From an uncultured beta proteobacterium (GTDB lineage: Bacteria; Pseudomonadota; Gammaproteobacteria; Burkholderiales; Burkholderiaceae), in NCBI GenBank assembly GCA_903892315.1, contig CAITHY010000105.1, positions 1-38,959 of the forward strand: a stretch of 38,959 nt of DNA, written 5' to 3'. Made by a program: the position numbers and the translations under genes. This document shows, piece after piece, positions 23,343-31,505 of the stretch (positions are counted from its first letter, which is position 1; each line of letters starts with the position of its first letter). The notes below the pieces were generated by a model that saw only the letters and a program-made list of their open reading frames with translations, had not been told where the DNA came from and searched no databases.

Positions 23343-24206
23343 TCAAGCAACAACTGCATCAACGCCTGGAAGTACTATGACAGGCTTATATCCGTCTAAC
23401 TCACCTTTTGCCCCCCTTACCTGCAGGTCCTTTGATCGATTGACCAAGAAATCCACTAGATGGTTACGCATTGGGTAATACATAGCGTCGTGATGTAAGT
23501 TGGCCCGTTTTCTTCCCTTGGGTAAGGTATTGACAACAATTTCAGCGATGCGCGCATTAGGGCCGTTACTCATTAGCATGATTTTGTCTGACAACAAGAT
23601 AGCCTCATCCACATCATGAGTGATCATGAAGACAGTTTGATTTGTTTCTTTGCAGATTTTAAGAAGCTCATCCTGAATCACTCCGCGGGTTAAAGCATCT
23701 AAAGCGCCAAATGGCTCATCAAGCAGTAGCATTTTTGGCTCAATTGCAAAGGCTCTTGCAATGCCAACCCTTTGTTTCATGCCGCCAGATAATTCAGATG
23801 GTTTTTTATTTTCAGCATTTACCAATCCGACCATCGCTAGATATTTTTTTGAATGCTCGGTAATCTGCTCTTTTGACCAATCGGGATACTTTGACTTCAC
23901 TGCAAAAGCAACGTTCTGTAGAACTGTCATCCACGGCATCAATGCATGGCCTTGAAATACGACCCCACGCTCCAAACCAGGACCTTGAATTCGTTTACCC
24001 AGCATGATGGCGTCACCACCGCTTGCCTCCTCAAGACCTGCGAGAACATTCAGAATGGTAGTTTTTCCACAACCTGAATGGCCAATAATACAAACGAACT
24101 CTCCTTTCTCGATTTCAAAATCAATACCTTCAAATACCGGAGGTGCATCAGCTTTATAGGACTTGCTGAGATTTGAAACTTTGAGAAATGTATTTTCAAT
24201 CTGCAT
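23343..24206 (-). CDS. nrtD: Nitrate/nitrite/cyanate ABC transporter ATPase (NrtD/CynD type)
   Basis: Walker A GHSGCGKTT, Q-loop VVFQGHALMPWMTV, signature LSGGMKQRVGIARA, Walker B MLLLDEPFGALD and the switch histidine in MITHDVDEA are all present. The best start is ATG 24206 (287 aa), 11 nt inside the end of nrtB. A longer frame to 24266 would add 20 residues without conservation. The C-terminal tail (PKGRKRANLHHDAMYYPMRNHLVDFLV) is characteristic of the nitrate-type branch (NrtD/CmpD), as opposed to SsuB/TauB. It energises the NrtB permease. The substrate may include cyanate because cynS is next. Confidence 0.92.
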   Translation of the reverse strand: MQIENTFLKVSNLSKSYKADAPPVFEGIDFEIEKGEFVCIIGHSGCGKTTILNVLAGLEEASGGDAIMLGKRIQGPGLERGVVFQGHALMPWMTVLQNVAFAVKSKYPDWSKEQITEHSKKYLAMVGLVNAENKKPSELSGGMKQRVGIARAFAIEPKMLLLDEPFGALDALTRGVIQDELLKICKETNQTVFMITHDVDEAILLSDKIMLMSNGPNARIAEIVVNTLPKGRKRANLHHDAMYYPMRNHLVDFLVNRSKDLQVRGAKGELDGYKPVIVLPGVDAVVA

Positions 24207-25056
24207 ACGAAACCGCCTTTTGTAACTTGCCAAATGCTGTATCAAGCAACATTCCAACAATGCCAATTAAAAGAATTGCAAAAATAACGCTGGAGAGCGA
24301 TAGGTTGTTCCACTCATTCCATAAGAAGTAACCAATTCCGGTTCCACCAACAAGCATTTCGGCTGCAACAATCACCAGCCATGCAATACCCATAGAGATG
24401 CGCATACCAGTCAAAATAGTTGGTGCAGCCGCAGGAAGAATGACTAAGAATGCCTTGCGCAGAGGAGAAACCTCTAATGTTTTAGCAACGTTTAACAATT
24501 CTTTGCGTACATTGGCAACTCCAAATGCTGTATTTAGGAGCATTGGCCATACTGAACAAATAAAGATCACGAAGATTCCAGAAATCGCAGAGTCTTTGAT
24601 GGTGTATAGCGCAATAGGCATCCACGCCAATGGTGAAATCGGCTTTAGGATTTGAATGAATGGATTAAATGCCTCATAAGCTAATGGTGACATGCCAATC
24701 CAGAACCCAAACGGTATGGCTACTATCATCGCCAACATGAATCCTAAAGCAACACGCCCCAAAGAATAAGCAAGTTGAATTCCAATTCCCTTATCGTTTG
24801 GGCCATTATCGTAAAAAGGGTGTGACAACTGCTTATAGATTGTCTCCCCCATTTGCGTTAAGGTTGGAAATCCAGTCTTTTGAACCGGCTCACCACCACC
24901 TTGGCCCATGAGGCTGTTGTACTCACTGGAGCCAGTTGATACCCCAGGCGGCGGTGTAACTTTTTGTGTCGTTGCCATATGCCAGATAAATAAGCACGTG
25001 AGCAAAATCACAACCGATAGAATTGCGCCTTTAACCTTAATTGATACTGTTTTCAT
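24196..25056 (-). CDS. nrtB: Nitrate/nitrite/cyanate ABC transporter permease (NrtB type)
   Basis: A BPD_transp_1 permease of 286 aa. It has one N-terminal membrane anchor (~10-28), a periplasmic segment, then five or so transmembrane helices. The EAA loop is visible as KTLEVSPLRKAFLVILPAAAPTILTGMRISMGIAW. The C-terminal half (AAEMLVGGTGIGYFLWNEWNNL) is typical of NrtB/CmpB. It lies between nrtA (15-nt gap) and nrtD (11-nt overlap). It is the channel part of the importer at the inner membrane. Confidence 0.92.
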   Translation of the reverse strand: MKTVSIKVKGAILSVVILLTCLFIWHMATTQKVTPPPGVSTGSSEYNSLMGQGGGEPVQKTGFPTLTQMGETIYKQLSHPFYDNGPNDKGIGIQLAYSLGRVALGFMLAMIVAIPFGFWIGMSPLAYEAFNPFIQILKPISPLAWMPIALYTIKDSAISGIFVIFICSVWPMLLNTAFGVANVRKELLNVAKTLEVSPLRKAFLVILPAAAPTILTGMRISMGIAWLVIVAAEMLVGGTGIGYFLWNEWNNLSLSSVIFAILLIGIVGMLLDTAFGKLQKAVSYAD

Positions 25057-25071
25057 TCATTTACCTTAAAT

Positions 25072-26445
25072 TCATGCTTTATTAGTTTGAAAAGATTTCA
25101 GATAGGCTGCTGGCTGACTAGGGTCAAACTCTTTACCCATAATCTTGTCTTTTTTGTATCCCACTTTAGCCAATGGTGGAACTGCAATGCCAGTCTCACC
25201 CATATACTTTTTAGCGTCGGTTAGTAGGAATACTTTTTCAGAGATGTCCTTGTAATTCACATCGCCTTTGACATAGCCCCAGCGCTGCATTTGGGTCAAC
25301 ATCCAGGTTGCCATGGAGTACCAAGGAATTGGGTTGAAGTCGATTCGATCTGGTACGTTCTGAACATTACCTAAGCCATCTGCAAACTTACCGGTAAGGA
25401 CCTGCATCACCACAGTTTCAGGTTGGTTGAGGTAGTTTGGCGTGGAAATCACTTTAGCAATTAAAGGCCTGTTCGCAGGATCGCGGGCCATCGTGGAAGC
25501 ATTGAGTACTGCACGATAGAGAGCAGCAAAGGTATTAGGATTCTTGCGGATAAATTCATCTGAAGTTCCAAAAGCACAACAAGGGTGGCCATCCCAAATC
25601 TGCTTAGTCAAAATATGAATAAATCCAACCTCGTCATACACTGCGCGCTGATTAAATGGATCAGGCCCAAGGAATCCATCAATATTGCCTGCACGCAAGT
25701 TAGCAACCATCTCTGGTGGCGGTGTAACACGAATCTGAATATCTTTATCTGGATCTAAGCCTGCTTGAGCAACGTAATAACGTAGCAAGAAGTTATGCAT
25801 TGAGTATTCAAATGGAACGGCAAACTTCATACCCTTCCAGTTTTTCGGATCACGATTATCTTTATGCTTATTTGCCAAAGTAATAGCTTGACCATTCACA
25901 TTCTGAATTGTGGCCACACGCATCTGGGAAGTATCGGAACCCAAACCCATTGACATGGAGATCGGCATTGGAGATAAAAAGTGCGAAGCATCATGCTCTT
26001 TATTAAGCATCTTGTCACGAATCAAAGCCCAACCCGCAGTCTTATTCAGATTAACGTTCAGGCCCTGTTTTTTATAAAAACCCAGTGGGTCAGCCATGAT
26101 GAGTGGAGTTGCACAAGTAATGGCGATAAAGCCGATTTTTAAGTCTGGCTTTTCTAGTGGGGCCTTTTCTTGAGCCATGGCCTGCAGGGACCCTACTGGT
26201 AAGAAGCCGGAAAGAGCGCTCATTGCCCCACCAACACCGACAGCCTTTAGGAATGCGCGCCTACGATCCTCTTGAGGAAAAAGCGCCTTAACTAAGCTGG
26301 CCTCAACAAAATCTGCGCTTTGCTGCTCGGCATCCATCATTGCTGAAAGCGAGTTTGCATGATCTAACTCAGAGGCATGCTGTCCACAGCTACAGCGGTT
26401 GCTAAACAGAGGTCTATCAGGATCAAATGGGCGATATGAGTTCAT
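25072..26445 (-). CDS. nrtA: Tat-exported nitrate/cyanate-binding protein (NrtA/CynA type)
   Basis: The solute-binding subunit of the ABC importer (457 aa). A Tat signal is clear at residues 61-91 (RRRAFLKAV, hydrophobic GGAMSALSGFL, then ...AMAQ). It is preceded by an unusually long 60-residue n-region containing CSCGQH (18-23). The mature domain matches the CmpA/NrtA fold: LKIGFIAITCATPLIMADPLGFYKKQGL, GWALIRDKML, PPPEMVANLRAGNIDGFLGPDPFNQRA. Proteobacterial members bind nitrate, nitrite, bicarbonate or cyanate. Neighbouring cynS and the nitrate genes limit the choice to nitrogen substrates, but specificity cannot be read here. An ATG with TAGGAGC in front was chosen. Confidence 0.9.
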   Translation of the reverse strand: MNSYRPFDPDRPLFSNRCSCGQHASELDHANSLSAMMDAEQQSADFVEASLVKALFPQEDRRRAFLKAVGVGGAMSALSGFLPVGSLQAMAQEKAPLEKPDLKIGFIAITCATPLIMADPLGFYKKQGLNVNLNKTAGWALIRDKMLNKEHDASHFLSPMPISMSMGLGSDTSQMRVATIQNVNGQAITLANKHKDNRDPKNWKGMKFAVPFEYSMHNFLLRYYVAQAGLDPDKDIQIRVTPPPEMVANLRAGNIDGFLGPDPFNQRAVYDEVGFIHILTKQIWDGHPCCAFGTSDEFIRKNPNTFAALYRAVLNASTMARDPANRPLIAKVISTPNYLNQPETVVMQVLTGKFADGLGNVQNVPDRIDFNPIPWYSMATWMLTQMQRWGYVKGDVNYKDISEKVFLLTDAKKYMGETGIAVPPLAKVGYKKDKIMGKEFDPSQPAAYLKSFQTNKA

Positions 26446-26465
26446 TTATAGCTCCTAGTAAGTAA

Positions 26466-27269
26466 TTAAGATGCTGCTTGCAATACGTTGAAATGATTTT
26501 GCGACTCAAGTAATGGGGTTAGCGTCTGGAGTTTTTTCCTGTATACCTCTCCGACCATCACCACAACAGGTTGCTTATCTAAAAAATGATGATGAACATC
26601 ACCAAAGCGCAATTCTTCTAGAGTGCAGCCAAAGCTACGTTGCGTTGGTAGGCTCACGGACTCCATCAAACAAACGGGGGTATCTACCGTATAGCCCTGA
26701 TTAATTAATGTAGTTGCAACTTCAGATAGCTGGTCACGGGCCATATAGTAGATAGCGGTTTTATGATCTTCATGCGCGCAACGGCCAGGCAGAGTAGTCA
26801 GCGTCAGGGTTCTGCTTAATTCCCTAGTAGTTGGGGGCTGCTTTAATTCTGCCGAGGCCGCTAAGGCAGTGGTGATGCCTGGAACAATCTCATAACGCAC
26901 GTTTGCTTTCTCAAGCGCATCAATTTCCTCTTGAGCACGTCCAAAGATCATAGGATCCCCACCTTTTAAGCGCACAACTACTAAATATTTACTAGCGGCA
27001 TCTACTAATTGCTTATTAATAAAGTGTTGTGAGCTCGAATGTGAACCGCATCTTTTCCCCACCTGCACCAACCTAGTGCCAAGACACCACTCCAACATAG
27101 ACATATCTATGAGGGCATCATAAAAAACGATGTCTGCCTGAGCCAAAATTCTCGAACCACGGACAGTAATGAGATCTGCAGCTCCAGGCCCAGCACCAAT
27201 GAGGTAGACGCCAGGTATTACCCCCTTTGATTGAGGTGATTTGTCTGTTCTTGGTGCAATTTGTTCCAT
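26466..27269 (-). CDS. cobA: Uroporphyrinogen-III C-methyltransferase
   Basis: SUMT transfers two methyl groups from SAM to uroporphyrinogen III, the branch-point to siroheme (and cobalamin). Motifs are the glycine-rich VYLIGAGPGAADLITVRG (~22-39), the DALI loop, the VVRLKGGDPMIFGRAQEE segment, and the closing PVVVMVGEVYRKK. The protein (267 aa) has no CysG-type dehydrogenase/ferrochelatase domain. It therefore only makes precorrin-2, and another enzyme must complete siroheme. It opens the leftward operon, 20 nt before nrtA, and provides cofactor for the divergently transcribed nirB. Confidence 0.92.
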   Translation of the reverse strand: MEQIAPRTDKSPQSKGVIPGVYLIGAGPGAADLITVRGSRILAQADIVFYDALIDMSMLEWCLGTRLVQVGKRCGSHSSSQHFINKQLVDAASKYLVVVRLKGGDPMIFGRAQEEIDALEKANVRYEIVPGITTALAASAELKQPPTTRELSRTLTLTTLPGRCAHEDHKTAIYYMARDQLSEVATTLINQGYTVDTPVCLMESVSLPTQRSFGCTLEELRFGDVHHHFLDKQPVVVMVGEVYRKKLQTLTPLLESQNHFNVLQAAS

Positions 27270-27309
27270 GCATCATTTGTAACAGTCGGCAATAGCCCTA
27301 AATTCCCTA

Positions 27310-27330
27310 CGTGAACCAAAAGTGCTCACG
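27310..27330 (+). promoter_or_regulatory. Imperfect inverted repeat in the cobA / nrtA2 divergent region
   Basis: CGTGA (27310-27314) and TCACG (27326-27330) form a dyad with an 11-nt centre, 8 nt left of the perfect palindrome. It could be part of the same regulator array or an RNA hairpin. No T run follows. Confidence 0.3.
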
Positions 27331-27357
27331 CATTGATTTGGTGCACCAATACTGAGC
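27330..27357 (+). promoter_or_regulatory. NtrC-like palindrome in the divergent nitrate promoter region
   Basis: TTGGTGCACCAA (27338-27349) is a perfect 12-bp palindrome built of TGGTGCA and TGCACCA, the half-sites of the NtrC consensus. Extending either way gives two imperfect NtrC-type sites (27330-27344 and 27342-27357) that share the centre. It lies about 70 nt from both divergent start codons. I found no -24/-12 sigma54 promoter nearby, so another regulator with a similar site is possible. Confidence 0.4.
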
Positions 27358-27419
27358 CATTGCTCTATTTACGGCTAATACAACTTCTTTATTGTTAGTT
27401 ATCGATAAAGGAGCTCAGC

Positions 27420-28715
27420 ATGAAAGACAAAGCGAACGTTAGCGGCTTAGTACCAGAAGCCACCACCCCCAATGTTGCCGATACAAATCCTACGCGACGC
27501 AAACTCATTCAGAGCATTGGCTCAGCTAGCATTCTGTCCCTAATCGACCCAATGGTTAAAGCGGGTGCGTGGGCCGCAGGCTCAGATGCCCCTGAAAAAA
27601 CAGATGTCAAGGTCAGCTTCATTGCCCTGACCGACTGCTCATCCGTTGTCATGGCCAATCATCTTGGTCTAGATAAAAAGTACGGCGTGAAGATTATTCC
27701 AACCAAAGAAGCGTCATGGGCTGCGATTCGTGACAAGCTCGTAAATGGTGAGAACGACATGTCTCATATTTTGTATGGCTTAGTTTATGGCTTACAAATG
27801 GGTATTGGTGGCCAACAAAAAGATATGTCTATCCTCATGTCGCTCAATAACAATGGTCAGGCTATCACCTTATCAAAAGCGCTTTATCAAAAGGGTGTTA
27901 CTGATGGCGCAAGCTTAAAAGCGGTAATGGATAAAGAAAAGCGTGATTACACTTTCGCGCAAACTTTCCCAACTGGTACACACGCTATGTGGCTTTACTA
28001 CTGGCTGGCAAATTACGGCATTAATCCATTTAAAGATGCAAAGATCATTACTGTTCCACCTCCACAAATGGTGGCCAATATGCGTAGCGGCAATATGGAT
28101 GGCTATTGCGTAGGTGAGCCTTGGAATGCCCGCGCAATCATTGATGGCATTGGATTTACAGCTACTACCACTCAGGCAATTTGGCAAGATCATCCAGAAA
28201 AAGCCTTGGGCACAACCTCCGACTTTGCTAAGAAGTATCCAAATACCTGTCGCGCAGTTACTGCAGCTATTTTAGAGGCGGGAAAATATATTGATGCATC
28301 GACCTCGAATAAGCATGCAACTGCGGAAGTTGTATCTGCACCTTCATTTGTGAACACTGACGTCGCTGTAATTCAAGATCGCATGATGGGTCGCTACAAC
28401 AATGGTATCGGCAAGACTTGGGATGACCCACATGCAATGAAGTTTTATAACGACGGTTTAGCGACCTTCCCTTACCTCTCTGATGGTATGTGGTTTATGA
28501 CTCAACATAAGCGCTGGGGATTACTCAAAGAACATCCAGACTACTTGGCAGTGGCAAAGAAGGTTAGCAACATTGCTATCTACAAAGATGCGGCTACAGC
28601 CTCAAAAACGCCATTACCAAAAAGCGATATGCGCTCCAGCAAATTATTTGATGGCGTTGTATGGAATGGCTCTAACCCCGCAGCTTACGCAGATAGTTTC
28701 AAGATCAAAGCATGA
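27420..28715 (+). CDS. Second Tat-exported NrtA/CmpA-like binding protein
   Basis: A paralogue of the leftward NrtA (431 aa) with its own Tat signal (RRKLIQSIGSASILSL from residue 26). The same core motifs are present: VSFIALTDCSSVVMANHLGL, ASWAAIRDKLVNGENDMSH, PPPQMVANMRSGNMDGYCVGEPWNARA. AAAGGAG stands 6 nt before the ATG. It heads the nirB-nirD-nasA-ybiB operon, and nirB starts within its stop codon (ATGA). No permease or ATPase accompanies it. It may share NrtBD, or act as a periplasmic nitrate/nitrite sensor. A cytoplasmic NasS role is unlikely because of the Tat signal. Confidence 0.88.
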   Translation: MKDKANVSGLVPEATTPNVADTNPTRRKLIQSIGSASILSLIDPMVKAGAWAAGSDAPEKTDVKVSFIALTDCSSVVMANHLGLDKKYGVKIIPTKEASWAAIRDKLVNGENDMSHILYGLVYGLQMGIGGQQKDMSILMSLNNNGQAITLSKALYQKGVTDGASLKAVMDKEKRDYTFAQTFPTGTHAMWLYYWLANYGINPFKDAKIITVPPPQMVANMRSGNMDGYCVGEPWNARAIIDGIGFTATTTQAIWQDHPEKALGTTSDFAKKYPNTCRAVTAAILEAGKYIDASTSNKHATAEVVSAPSFVNTDVAVIQDRMMGRYNNGIGKTWDDPHAMKFYNDGLATFPYLSDGMWFMTQHKRWGLLKEHPDYLAVAKKVSNIAIYKDAATASKTPLPKSDMRSSKLFDGVVWNGSNPAAYADSFKIKA

Positions 28716-31162
28716 AAAAACAAAAACTCGTCATGATTGGCAATGGGATGGCCGGCGTTCGGACCATCGAGGAATTATTAAAGCTCGACCCAGAGCTTTA
28801 TGACATCACCATCTTTGGTGCTGAACCCCATCCTAACTACAACCGTATTTTGCTGTCTCCAGTGTTGGCAGGCGAACAGACTCTTGAACAAATTGTTCTC
28901 AATGACCTAGATTGGTACAAGAGTAATGGTATTCATCTTCATCTTGGCAAAACAATTACCAAGATAGATCGCAAGGAGCGAACAGTTATTGCCGATGATG
29001 GTACTGTTGAAAGCTACGATCGATTGTTGCTGGCTACCGGCTCACTACCGTTTATATTGCCTGTCCCAGGCAATGATTTGCCTGGCGTCATTGCCTATCG
29101 CGATATTAAAGATACCAACGAGATGATTGATGTAGCGACGCGCTACAAAAATGCTGTTGTGATTGGTGGCGGCCTACTTGGCCTAGAAGCTGCAAATGGT
29201 CTAGCCCTCAGGGGTATGAGTGTGACCGTGGTCCATCTTGCCGAATGGTTGATGGAAAGACAGTTGGATAAAACGGCTGCTGACCTTCTACAAAAATCTT
29301 TGGAAGAAAAAGGTCTTAAGTTTTTACTCAAAACCTCTACTGAAGCAATTACCCCTAACGCAGCTGGTGATCGCGTAGGCTCGATTCGCTTTAAAGGTGG
29401 CCTCGAGATTCCTGCTGATTTAGTCGTCATGGCAGCAGGCATTAAACCGAATACAGCTTTAGCAGAATCTGCAGGCTTACATTGCAGCAGAGGTATTGTG
29501 GTTAACGATACTCTGCAAACTTTTGACCCAAGAGTTTATGCCGTTGGTGAGTGTGCAAGCCACCGCGGTACAGCCTATGGTTTAGTTGCCCCCTTATTTG
29601 AGCAAGCAAAAGTTTGCGCAAATCATCTAGCTGAATACGGAATCGGCCGTTATGAAGGCTCTGTAACCTCAACAAAGCTGAAGGTTACTGGCGTTGATCT
29701 CTTCTCTGCTGGTAACTTTATGGGTGGGGAGGGTACCGAAGAAATTACCCTAGCCGACCCTATTGGCGGCGTTTATAAAAAATTAGTTCTGAAAGATGAC
29801 CGCTTGATTGGTGCTTGCATGTTTGGCGATACCGCAGACAGCACTTGGTATTTCAAACTCATGCGAGATGCACAAAGTGTTGCTGAAATTCGTGACACGT
29901 TAATGTTTGGTGAATCCAATATTGGCGATGTTGGCCATCAAGGTCACAATAAAGCCGCTGGCATGACTGATGCAGATGAAATCTGCGGATGCAATGGGGT
30001 TACCAAAGGTACCATTGTGAAGGCTATTCGTGAGCAGGGCCTCTTTACCCTTGATGAAGTCAAGAAATGTACTAAAGCCAGTAGCTCCTGTGGTTCGTGT
30101 ACAGGCCTTGTTGAGCAAGTGTTGATGAATGTGCTTGGTACAGACTACTCAGCTACCCCTAGAAAGAAATCCATTTGCGGATGCTCTGATCTTTCACATG
30201 ATGAAATTCGACAAGCCATACGCTCAGGTCACTTAATTTCTCAAGAGCAAGTTCGTACTGAACTGAACTGGAGAACGCCTAATGGTTGCGCGACTTGTCG
30301 CCCAGCCCTGAACTACTATCTGATTTCTACTTGGCCACATGAAGCAAAAGATGATCCACAATCCCGCTTCATTAATGAACGTGCTCATGCCAATATTCAG
30401 AAGGACGGAACTTACTCTGTAATTCCACGCATGTTTGGTGGATTAACTACCCCCTCTGAGCTCCGCAGAATTGCTGACGTTGCCGAGAAATACCAAGTAC
30501 CAACAGTTAAAGTTACTGGTGGTCAACGTATTGACCTACTTGGCATCAAGAAGGATGATCTTCCAGCAGTTTGGAAAGAGTTGGATATGCCATCAGGACA
30601 TGCCTATGGAAAATCGATTCGTACAGTGAAGACCTGCGTTGGGGATGAACATTGCCGGTTTGGCACTCAATCCTCCATGAAGATGGGCGTTGAGCTTGAG
30701 CGTATGCTCTTTGGTATGTATGCCCCACATAAAGTGAAGCTAGCAGTGTCAGGCTGTCCACGGAACTGTGCGGAGGCCGGCATTAAAGACGTTGGCATTA
30801 TCGGCGTTGAATCTGGCTGGGAGCTCTATATTGGTGGTAACGGCGGCATTAAAACTGAAGTTGCTGAATTTCTCTGTAAAGTGAAAACGGATGAAGAAGT
30901 GCGTGAGTATTCAGGCGCATTCTTACAGCTCTATCGCGAGGAAGCTTGGTATCTCGATCGCACAGTTCACTACTTAGCCCGGGTTGGCATGGAATACATC
31001 AAGCAAAAGGTGGTTGACGATGCTGAAAGTCGTAAAGCTCTCTATGAGAGACTACTCTTTGACCTGAAAGATGCCCCAGACCCCTGGAAGGACTTCGAAC
31101 GTGCCGGTGTAGATGTTCGTCAATTTAAAACCATTCCTATTGTCGAGGTTGGAAATGTCTAA
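28712..31162 (+). CDS. nirB: Assimilatory nitrite reductase [NAD(P)H] large subunit
   Basis: NirB reduces nitrite to ammonium with six electrons. Domains in order are FAD binding (IGNGMAGVRTIEELL, 9-23), NAD(P) binding (VVIGGGLLGLEAANGL, ~149), a BFD-type [2Fe-2S] domain (CGCNGVTKGTIVKAI with later CGSC, ~428-460), and a second cysteine repeat (CGCSDLSHDEIRQAI ... CATC). The nitrite/sulfite reductase half-domains come last, with the siroheme-[4Fe-4S] cysteines in TCVGDEHCRFG and SGCPRNCAEAG. The 816-aa length is normal. It overlaps nrtA2 by 4 nt and nirD by 8 nt, so translation is coupled. Confidence 0.96.
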   Translation: MKKQKLVMIGNGMAGVRTIEELLKLDPELYDITIFGAEPHPNYNRILLSPVLAGEQTLEQIVLNDLDWYKSNGIHLHLGKTITKIDRKERTVIADDGTVESYDRLLLATGSLPFILPVPGNDLPGVIAYRDIKDTNEMIDVATRYKNAVVIGGGLLGLEAANGLALRGMSVTVVHLAEWLMERQLDKTAADLLQKSLEEKGLKFLLKTSTEAITPNAAGDRVGSIRFKGGLEIPADLVVMAAGIKPNTALAESAGLHCSRGIVVNDTLQTFDPRVYAVGECASHRGTAYGLVAPLFEQAKVCANHLAEYGIGRYEGSVTSTKLKVTGVDLFSAGNFMGGEGTEEITLADPIGGVYKKLVLKDDRLIGACMFGDTADSTWYFKLMRDAQSVAEIRDTLMFGESNIGDVGHQGHNKAAGMTDADEICGCNGVTKGTIVKAIREQGLFTLDEVKKCTKASSSCGSCTGLVEQVLMNVLGTDYSATPRKKSICGCSDLSHDEIRQAIRSGHLISQEQVRTELNWRTPNGCATCRPALNYYLISTWPHEAKDDPQSRFINERAHANIQKDGTYSVIPRMFGGLTTPSELRRIADVAEKYQVPTVKVTGGQRIDLLGIKKDDLPAVWKELDMPSGHAYGKSIRTVKTCVGDEHCRFGTQSSMKMGVELERMLFGMYAPHKVKLAVSGCPRNCAEAGIKDVGIIGVESGWELYIGGNGGIKTEVAEFLCKVKTDEEVREYSGAFLQLYREEAWYLDRTVHYLARVGMEYIKQKVVDDAESRKALYERLLFDLKDAPDPWKDFERAGVDVRQFKTIPIVEVGNV

Positions 31163-31505
31163 TACGGCCCAACTTGATCAATGGCAAAAAATTACCACGG
31201 TTGAAGATATCCCCGTCTTAGGGGCTCGAGTGATTGCAGCACCTGTCGGTCAAATAGCGATTTTCAGAAACTCAGAAGATGAAGTATTTGCCGTATTGGA
31301 TAAGTGCCCGCATAAAGGAGGCCCCCTTTCACAAGGTATTGTTCATGGTAAATCTGTAACCTGTCCGTTGCATTCCTGGAATATCGATCTTTCCACCGGC
31401 TGTGCTGTTGCCCCGGATGAGGGCTGCGCCAAATCCTTTGCAGTCAAAGTGGAGTCTGGTGTGGTTTGGTTAAGTCGCGAGGAATTGCAAGCTACTCATG
31501 GCTGA
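31155..31505 (+). CDS. nirD: Nitrite reductase small subunit (Rieske-type)
   Basis: A 116-aa Rieske-fold subunit. CPHKGGPLSQG and CPLHSWNID provide the Cys-x-His and Cys-x2-His ligands for a [2Fe-2S] cluster, so this NirD keeps the metal ligands that E. coli NirD lacks. ATG 31155 lies within the end of nirB. A longer frame from 31113 would start inside the conserved nirB end and is unlikely. The nasA ATG overlaps the nirD stop region. It works with NirB in the cytoplasm. Confidence 0.93.
   Translation: MSNTAQLDQWQKITTVEDIPVLGARVIAAPVGQIAIFRNSEDEVFAVLDKCPHKGGPLSQGIVHGKSVTCPLHSWNIDLSTGCAVAPDEGCAKSFAVKVESGVVWLSREELQATHG

Noticed and set aside
27339..27365. Sigma54 -24/-12 promoter near the NtrC-like palindrome
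   Set aside because: On neither strand is GG followed at 10-nt spacing by GC. The nearest minus-strand match (TGGCTC...TTGG) lacks the essential GC.
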